Shown: piece by piece, positions 34,808 through 39,916 of the stretch
Layout of the letters: each line of letters begins with the position of its first letter
Numbering within the stretch: the first letter of the stretch is position 1
Assembly: GCA_030145015.1 (NCBI GenBank)
Contig: JAQYWI010000032.1
Span: 1-39,916, forward strand
DNA from: Desulfobacterales bacterium
GTDB taxonomy: Bacteria; Desulfobacterota; Desulfobacteria; Desulfobacterales; JAHEIW01
Reading direction: 5' to 3'
DNA length: 39,916 bases
Translations under genes and position numbers: made by a program
The notes under the pieces: generated by a model
Seen by the model: the letters and a program-made list of their open reading frames with translations, nothing else
Database searches by the model: none
Told to the model about the DNA's origin: nothing

Positions 34808-35398
34808 ATGGAAAAGAAAACAACCATTATTGATACCAGCGGGTATTCCTGCCCGATTAACCTGGCAATGGTATCCCGAAAATTGAAAGGCCTCGAGATC
34901 GGGGATACATTGGAAGTTATTTCTGATGAACCCGAATTCAAAAAGCAGATTAAAACCTGGAGCTATGAAACAGGCAATCAACTTATTGATTTTAAACAAC
35001 AAGAAGATAGCTGTATCACGCGCTTACGCAAAGGTTCCGGCTTTAAGGCTGACACTTTAATCGAAAATATAAAATTTGTTGCTCTGGGGATAAAATTACA
35101 TTTCATTAAAACGCTTCTTCAGATAATTCCGCTAAAGAAAATACAATATCTGGTAACTTTCGTATCGGTTGCCGAGGGTCTCAGAGCACAGGGGTGGCTA
35201 CAGGAAAAAAAAATAAATAATTACATCCCGCTTCCCGTACCCAATAATATCACCAAACATTGCGGACTGGTTTTCGGATTTCAAAATAAGAGTGACGCCA
35301 TAAAAATATTTAAGCTTTTGGATGAGAGCAAATTTGCTGTTGAAGACATTTATTTTGAAGACAAAGATAAATCCTACAAAATTTTGAATCTTACTTAG
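34808..35398 (+). CDS. TusA-like / DUF3343 fusion sulfur-carrier protein
   Basis: The 196-residue protein has an N-terminal TusA-like domain (about 5-65): DTSGYSCPINLAMVSRKLKG with Cys15, in which the usual CPxP is CPIN, then GDTLEVISDEP. A central helical, partly hydrophobic segment (85-135) leads to a DUF3343-like domain (about 138-185: YIPLPVPNNITKHCGLVFGF, Cys152). TusA and DUF3343 proteins carry persulfide sulfur or selenium. ATG 34808, with GAGGG upstream, is chosen; the longer in-frame form from 34682 would start inside the hairpin array. It follows cysE at 232 bp, and its stop touches the palindromic element. Confidence 0.7.
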   Translation: MEKKTTIIDTSGYSCPINLAMVSRKLKGLEIGDTLEVISDEPEFKKQIKTWSYETGNQLIDFKQQEDSCITRLRKGSGFKADTLIENIKFVALGIKLHFIKTLLQIIPLKKIQYLVTFVSVAEGLRAQGWLQEKKINNYIPLPVPNNITKHCGLVFGFQNKSDAIKIFKLLDESKFAVEDIYFEDKDKSYKILNLT

Positions 35399-35540
35399 AA
35401 ATGGTTTCAAAGCCTCAGATTGTGTTCGAGGGCAAGGCGCAAGCCGAGTCAAAAGCGCAGCATACACGGTAGTATGTGAGCATTTTGAATCGGGTTGCAA
35501 CGCGGCCATGGGACACTAGATGGGGTTTTGAAACTATTTC
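35398..35540. mobile_element. MITE-like palindromic element, 143 bp
   Basis: The termini GAAATGGTTTCAAAGCC (35398-35414) and, inverted, GAAATAGTTTCAAAACC (35524-35540) match at 15 of 17. Inner segments GGGCAAGGCGCAAGCCGAGTC and GAATCGGGTTGCAACGCGGCC are also imperfectly complementary around CATACACGGTAGTATG, so the whole element is a long palindrome. It fills the space between two convergent genes, from the last base of the TusA-DUF3343 stop codon to 4 bp from the cytochrome stop codon. It codes for nothing. A half copy is at 26881-26926. Confidence 0.65.
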
Positions 35541-35544
35541 TGAT

Positions 35545-36411
35545 TTATTTCTCCCGCGGAACCCGATGATGCTTGTCGATTACCAGTTCCGGCAGGTACC
35601 ACTTATCGTATTTTCGGATCATATCGACCACAACCAGCCGTTTTAAATTTGCAATCCTGTTTTCGACAAATCCCAGTTGCTCAAAATCAAGAATACCTTT
35701 TTCCGTATGACATGTATTACAATCATGCCCTTTGGGTTTGATATTTTCATGAAATATGTTCTTGATTCCTTCCCTTTGTTCGGGGCTGAGTCGATCTCTA
35801 ACTTTCACAAAGTCCCTGGCGATGGGCGCCTCCTGGACCTGGATCGCCGACCAAACTTTATCATCTTTTCCCGATTTAAAATAAGGGGCTATTTTTGAAA
35901 TCAGATCCTTGCCCAGGGAGAGACTACCTGATTGCGGGTCATAGCTGGTGCCGTAAAAAGGCCCCGGTGGATTGTCATCCAGGGGATTATACCATTTATA
36001 AACAATCGTGGTTTCCGGTTTCTCCTTGATATGACAGGTTTCACACACGAAAAACTGGGTATGGATGTTCATCAGCGCTCTGATCCGTTTGTTTTTGCTG
36101 TGGGGCAAATCGGAATGGCATATGAAACACACGGGCCGCAGGTTCTCAGGCAGCTTCGGGGGCTCATCGGCAACATTATGAAAATGCCGGTGTTTTTCAT
36201 ATTCTTCGAGACGTTGAGCCTCATCAAGAATCGGGGATCTGCGTTGCTCCTGATGTTTTTCTAAAAGCGGTCTCAAAAGCCCGGGGCCGTGATGAGAGAT
36301 GGTCAGATGGTGGACGACACCCACAAAAACCCCCAGGGTAAGCACCAAAAAAATGGCGCCCAACAAATAGGATATCATGGGATGGTTTAATCTTCTGGGT
36401 TCGCCGGCCAC
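35545..36411 (-). CDS. Membrane-anchored triheme cytochrome c
   Basis: The 288-residue protein has one N-terminal transmembrane helix (about 13-35) and no cleavage site, so it is anchored with its haem domain in the periplasm. There are three CXXCH sites: CFICH (about 94), CETCH (about 122) and CNTCH (about 232). The GTG start at 36411 has GAGGAG ten bases upstream, inside the end of the cytochrome b gene. It is the third gene of the operon and probably passes electrons from the cytochrome b. Its C-terminal half (KGHDCNTCHTEKGILDFEQL and following) is similar to the truncated gene at 39711. Confidence 0.85.
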   Translation of the reverse strand: MAGEPRRLNHPMISYLLGAIFLVLTLGVFVGVVHHLTISHHGPGLLRPLLEKHQEQRRSPILDEAQRLEEYEKHRHFHNVADEPPKLPENLRPVCFICHSDLPHSKNKRIRALMNIHTQFFVCETCHIKEKPETTIVYKWYNPLDDNPPGPFYGTSYDPQSGSLSLGKDLISKIAPYFKSGKDDKVWSAIQVQEAPIARDFVKVRDRLSPEQREGIKNIFHENIKPKGHDCNTCHTEKGILDFEQLGFVENRIANLKRLVVVDMIRKYDKWYLPELVIDKHHRVPREK

Positions 36412-36425
36412 GTTTTATTTGCTCC

Positions 36426-37436
36426 TCATGTCTTTTCTCCGGGCGCCGCATCAACCGGTTGTGAAAAAGATGCGTCTTGATCGGCGGTGGATAACGCTTT
36501 TGAACCGTCGATTCCCAGTTCCTTTAAAAGGTTTTTCATATATTCTCTTTCCGCGGGTATCTCTCTGAGGTTATTGAGGTATTCCAGAAAATGTTCCTCG
36601 ATCTGATGCTCCCGGGTAATTTTTCCATTTAAAAAAGCCCACTGGATCGGAAATCTGCCGGGTACCAGGTGGACATTGATCCAGTGCCAGAACGCCAGCA
36701 GAATTAAAGCCATGACCGCCTCATCGGCGTGCATGAGTCTCGCAAGGTCCTGAAAAAAAGCAGAATATGAATCGGTGTCGGCTCCTGCCGACGGCAGTAT
36801 TTTGCCCAGCGTTTCAGGGAATAATTGAGCCATGACATCGGGAAACAAAAGCACCGATCCGGCGGCAATCAAAACAAAATTTCCCCAGATAATGGCCAGA
36901 TAATGCGCCTTTTGCTTATACATGAATTTTTCCATTTTGGGCCGATAGGGCGCGCGCCCCAGAAAATATTTAATATCATGGATTAAATCGAAAAGATCTT
37001 TCAAGCGGGGCAGCTGGGTCCTTTTATAATCGAATTCATGATGATAAATTTTTTGAATCGTTCCGGCAACGATGGTGATCATATGATAGGCCGCTGCGAA
37101 CATCATAATAAATGCCGCGATTCGATGAATGAATCTTGCGACATCAATGCCGCCGAAAAGTGATACGAAGTAGGACGCCCAGAACAGATCGCTGAAATAT
37201 ATCGGTAATCCGCTGACGGCCAGGACAATAAAGGTTATGAAAACCAAAAGATGCTGTATCACGATATGAACGGAATACCGCGGCAGATCACCGATCGGAT
37301 TGGATTTTACATGTTTGTAGATATCCCTGGGAACCGATCCGACCCCATCCACATGCGTAAAATATTCGGCCTCTTGCGCCTTTGCGCGCGTGAGGATGTC
37401 GATGGGCTTTGAAACTATTTTCGAAAATGTTGACAT
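36426..37436 (-). CDS. Cytochrome b membrane subunit (b561/NarI-like)
   Basis: The 336-residue protein has about four to five transmembrane helices with histidines placed for two b-haems: YSVHIVIQHLLVF, RFIHRIAAFIMMFAAAYHMI and LAFWHWINVHL. Such di-haem subunits oxidise or reduce membrane quinones. It lies 8 nt after the eight-haem cytochrome gene and 14 nt before the triheme gene in one operon. The three could form a quinol:cytochrome c oxidoreductase that feeds periplasmic or extracellular acceptors, similar in idea to the Cbc complexes of Geobacter. Confidence 0.85.
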   Translation of the reverse strand: MSTFSKIVSKPIDILTRAKAQEAEYFTHVDGVGSVPRDIYKHVKSNPIGDLPRYSVHIVIQHLLVFITFIVLAVSGLPIYFSDLFWASYFVSLFGGIDVARFIHRIAAFIMMFAAAYHMITIVAGTIQKIYHHEFDYKRTQLPRLKDLFDLIHDIKYFLGRAPYRPKMEKFMYKQKAHYLAIIWGNFVLIAAGSVLLFPDVMAQLFPETLGKILPSAGADTDSYSAFFQDLARLMHADEAVMALILLAFWHWINVHLVPGRFPIQWAFLNGKITREHQIEEHFLEYLNNLREIPAEREYMKNLLKELGIDGSKALSTADQDASFSQPVDAAPGEKT

Positions 37437-37444
37437 ACCGCCTG

Positions 37445-38545
37445 CTATTTTTCTTTTTTGGATCTAGGTTTTGATTGCCCCCGCCAGCTCGTACCGTTTA
37501 TGAGTATCAATTTAATACCATCTCTCCACCGGCCGAATGTCTCAAACAGCATCAGGCCGACCATGCTGAAAACGGCTCCGTACAGGGCCACCCGGAAGAA
37601 AATGCTGACCAGATAAATAATCGGGTCCCCTTCGCGTTCTGCACTGGGATGGACCGCAATATTTATAAATGCGCTATTTGTTTTTTCGTGGCATTGACTG
37701 CACGTTTTGGCGATGTTGTCTTTATAAATGGTGGCCCGGGGGTCGTCTTTTTTATAAATATCATGCAGGGCATTGGAAGCATGGCAGCTGATGCAGTTGG
37801 CTGCTTTCTGGGAGCCCAGGCGCACTAACTTGCCGTGTATGGACCGGTTATAGCTTTCCACGGCCGTTAGGGCCCTTTCGGAAACATTTAGTTTTTTCAT
37901 TAAGGCAACGTCCGCATGGCAGGTTGAACATAATTGGACGATTTCTTGAGAGGAACGCGAGGTCTTTTTCCGAAGCCGATGGGCCATATGCTTGTAGGCC
38001 TGGACGACACCTCTTTGGGGATGGCAGTTAAAGCAGCGCTGTAAAGATTCTTTGAAAGGCACCGTCTTTTCGGATATTTGGGTGTACATCGGATTCAGAT
38101 GGCAATACTTGCAGAAGGGCTTGGCGTTTTTTAATTCTTCCGAATCCTGGGGTTCGATACCGTGGGCACTTTGGTTGTATATACCGATAAGTTTTTCATG
38201 CGAAAATTTTTCTTGCGCAAACGGCGGTTTTATATGGCACTGATTGCCGCAATTGACGTTTTGCGTAACCGGATCGTGAGGGATTCGCTTAATGTAGGAA
38301 TGACAGTCACGGCATTCGATACTGCGGTGGACACTATGATTATACAGAAATTCATCAACATTATAATTCCAGCGCTTGCCGTTTTCATCGATTCTTCCGC
38401 TGTAGCGGTGTTTATGGCACATGAGGCAGTTATATTCATCAGCCGCCCCGGCCGGGGAGCCGGTCAATAAAAGCATGAATATCCCTGCCGCAAGTAACGC
38501 GGGGATGATCGGTCTCTTTATTATTTTCAGAACACTGCGCTTCAT
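37445..38545 (-). CDS. Octahaem cytochrome c with C-terminal membrane anchor
   Basis: The 366-residue exported protein has a signal peptide cut near AGA-ADE and eight haem motifs: CLMCH, CRDCH, CGNQCH, CKYCH, CFNCH, CSTCH, CISCH and CSQCH. The third is CX3CH, a spacing known but uncommon. A C-terminal hydrophobic helix (about 310-335) suggests an inner-membrane anchor. It is the first gene of the operon with the cytochrome b and the triheme protein and is divergent from the multihaem lipoprotein gene; a 152-bp gap separates them. Confidence 0.88.
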   Translation of the reverse strand: MKRSVLKIIKRPIIPALLAAGIFMLLLTGSPAGAADEYNCLMCHKHRYSGRIDENGKRWNYNVDEFLYNHSVHRSIECRDCHSYIKRIPHDPVTQNVNCGNQCHIKPPFAQEKFSHEKLIGIYNQSAHGIEPQDSEELKNAKPFCKYCHLNPMYTQISEKTVPFKESLQRCFNCHPQRGVVQAYKHMAHRLRKKTSRSSQEIVQLCSTCHADVALMKKLNVSERALTAVESYNRSIHGKLVRLGSQKAANCISCHASNALHDIYKKDDPRATIYKDNIAKTCSQCHEKTNSAFINIAVHPSAEREGDPIIYLVSIFFRVALYGAVFSMVGLMLFETFGRWRDGIKLILINGTSWRGQSKPRSKKEK

Positions 38546-38697
38546 AAATCTGGGTGTTTTTTACCGTCTCCGAGCTGCTTTAATTCAAAAAAAACCCTTA
38601 TTATTTACCTTAGCGACAACCTGTGCTATTAGATGGTGATCCGATGGCAGTTGACAGACGCTAACACCCTGTGGCATGTTTTACAAGTATAAATCTT

Positions 38698-39669
38698 ATG
38701 AAACCACTAGCGACAATCGCATTCATCATCACCATTTTCAGCATGGGCTGTACCGATGAAACCCTGGAGACCCGATTTGGTAAAATAGGTACGCGCTTCA
38801 CCTCAAAAAGTGAGCAGGAGGCGCCGAAACCGTTTGTATCTGAGGTTTCAAATACAACCGATATACATTATTCCGCTAGATACTGCAAGGAATGCCATGT
38901 AAACGTCCCCCCCAAAAAAGGGCCGCAATTTTTAAGATATGGCGGGGATTTCAAACAATTATGTCGTTGCCATTACAACACTTCCGAAAATTACATCCAT
39001 CCGGTTGATATAGAACCCTCCCAGGATATAAAGCCGAGAATTCCTTCAGAACTGCCGCTGCAGGATGGAAAAGTCACCTGCGCCACCTGCCATGATATTG
39101 TCATCCAATGCAGTGATCGGCCGGCCGAAAAAATTTTTTTAAAAGAGCAGAAATTTCTTAGAGGCGCACCCCATAAGAATAGGACGTCCCTCTGTTTTGA
39201 ATGCCACAACATTGCAGAATATAAAAAATTTAACCCCCATGAGCAATTGAATGAAAAAAAACAGATTATTGAAGCGCGATGTCTATACTGCCATGATGAA
39301 CTTCCGGATGAACACCGCGCAAACTATGCAGACGCAAAGCTTCTCGGAAAGCCGGAGGTGCTGTGTTTGGGATGTCATAGCAAAATAACCGCACACCAGT
39401 GGCATACCCGGCACCTTCGCAAACCCCCTCTTGAGATTGAAAAAAGAATAAAAGAGCTGCGCGATCAGTACGAAATCATTTTGCCGCTTGATCCTGATGG
39501 AAATATTACCTGCTCAACCTGTCATAATCCCCATCAAAAAGGGGTCATTCCCGATAAAAGGGTGGGGGCCAAAGGCGCAGGTGAAAAATTCCGGCATCGC
39601 CTTACAAATAACATGTGCGTCAAATGTCACCCCATGCAGGACTTAAGTAAATATCCGGAACTGCTGTGA
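38698..39669 (+). CDS. Multihaem cytochrome c lipoprotein
   Basis: The 323-residue protein starts with a short signal peptide and lipobox FSMGC, so it is a lipid-anchored cytochrome. It has seven standard haem sites (CKECH, CATCH, CFECH, CLYCH, CLGCH, CSTCH, CVKCH) and one CRCH, a CXCH with a single spacer residue. ATG 38698 is chosen; the in-frame GTG at 38671 would bury the signal peptide. TTGACA at 38651-38656 may be its -35 box, but the -10 is weak. It is divergent from the cytochrome b/c operon and probably exchanges electrons with it. Confidence 0.85.
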   Translation: MKPLATIAFIITIFSMGCTDETLETRFGKIGTRFTSKSEQEAPKPFVSEVSNTTDIHYSARYCKECHVNVPPKKGPQFLRYGGDFKQLCRCHYNTSENYIHPVDIEPSQDIKPRIPSELPLQDGKVTCATCHDIVIQCSDRPAEKIFLKEQKFLRGAPHKNRTSLCFECHNIAEYKKFNPHEQLNEKKQIIEARCLYCHDELPDEHRANYADAKLLGKPEVLCLGCHSKITAHQWHTRHLRKPPLEIEKRIKELRDQYEIILPLDPDGNITCSTCHNPHQKGVIPDKRVGAKGAGEKFRHRLTNNMCVKCHPMQDLSKYPELL

Positions 39670-39710
39670 TGCGTTTGTCAACGCAAAGATATTCATTCGA
39701 ATATGGCTGT

Positions 39711-39916
39711 TTATTGACTCCCGAGATCAAGGACTTCCGGCAGGTAAAAGGTTTCATACTTCTCGATCATACTGGCAACTTCGGATGATGTTAAATGATC
39801 GACTCGATTTTTTGCAAATCCCAGTCCGGCAAAGTCAAGATACCCGCCGCTTTTATGGCAGTCGAGGCAACCGACCGGTTTTTTTGATATATGCTCGTGC
39901 AGCTTTGCCTTGGCTT
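39711..39916 (-). CDS. Triheme-type cytochrome c, 5' part missing at window edge
   Basis: The last 67 codons of a minus-strand gene end at the TAA at 39711-39713. The sequence HEHISKKPVGCLDCHKSGGY and then LDFAGLGFAKNRVDHL, plus MIEKYETFYLPEVLDL, closely matches the C-terminus of the triheme cytochrome at 35545 (CNTCH...ILDFEQLGFVENRI...YLPELVID). It is a paralogue, so a second cytochrome module probably continues beyond the window. Confidence 0.85.
   Translation of the reverse strand, partial: AKAKLHEHISKKPVGCLDCHKSGGYLDFAGLGFAKNRVDHLTSSEVASMIEKYETFYLPEVLDLGSQ

Overview
The window reads as a chromosomal stretch of an anaerobic, respiratory Gram-negative bacterium, most likely a sulfate-reducing member of the Desulfobacterota (Desulfobacterales-like). 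This is inferred from the mix of multihaem c-type cytochromes with a membrane cytochrome b, a flavoredoxin-type flavoprotein, a CCG-domain Fe-S oxidoreductase, LarE, TusA/DUF3343-type sulfur-carrier domains, lipoproteins and an OmpA-type outer-membrane anchor. No rRNA, tRNA, CRISPR, integrase, transposase or phage gene was seen.

Layout. 1-2000 (minus): a PilZ-domain gene cut by the window edge, then a DoxX-like membrane protein followed directly by a tyrosine phosphatase. 2285-4969 (plus): lgt behind a good sigma70-type promoter, a flavin-reductase-like protein and an M24 peptidase. 5348-11600 (plus): an ABC importer (ATPase, permease, NMT1/THI5-like binding lipoprotein), a VOC/methylmalonyl-CoA-epimerase-like protein, ilvD and a URO-D/MtaA-like methyltransferase. 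11785-18260: a zinc-finger J-domain protein (minus), an OmpA-type lipoprotein (plus), a small cupin (plus), a MltD-like LysM transglycosylase (minus) and an AAA ATPase (minus). 18710-22020 (plus): UspA-like protein, GAF protein, LarE and MnmA. 22462-26058 (plus): an XRE/two-CW regulator, then metY-metX-metW. 26337-31596 (plus): MOSC protein, MoeA-like protein, MFS transporter, AlkA-type glycosylase, isoprenylcysteine-methyltransferase-like protein and a DUF4213/DUF364 protein. 31642-35398 (plus): CCG Fe-S oxidoreductase, a second XRE/two-CW regulator, cysE, an array of five hairpins, and a TusA-DUF3343 fusion. 35545-39916: a minus-strand operon for an eight-haem cytochrome c, a cytochrome b and a triheme cytochrome; a divergent multihaem lipoprotein; and the 3' end of a second triheme cytochrome.

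How the genes work together. The clearest theme is sulfur handling: methionine synthesis (metY, metX, metW), cysteine-precursor synthesis (cysE), tRNA thiolation (mnmA), sacrificial sulfur transfer (larE) and sulfur-carrier domains (TusA-DUF3343). The two XRE/two-CW paralogues, with all seven cysteines at identical positions, sit immediately before the two sulfur-amino-acid loci, and their upstream regions share a 10-bp motif in opposite orientation. The second theme is quinone-linked electron transfer to periplasmic or extracellular cytochromes.

Many intergenic spaces hold inverted repeats whose arms are built of short degenerate tandem units (about 7-12 nt). At least ten are present. The unit sequence differs from site to site while the architecture stays the same. 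One family (CTAAAGT units) occurs three times, and a palindromic MITE-like element occurs once whole and once as a half copy.
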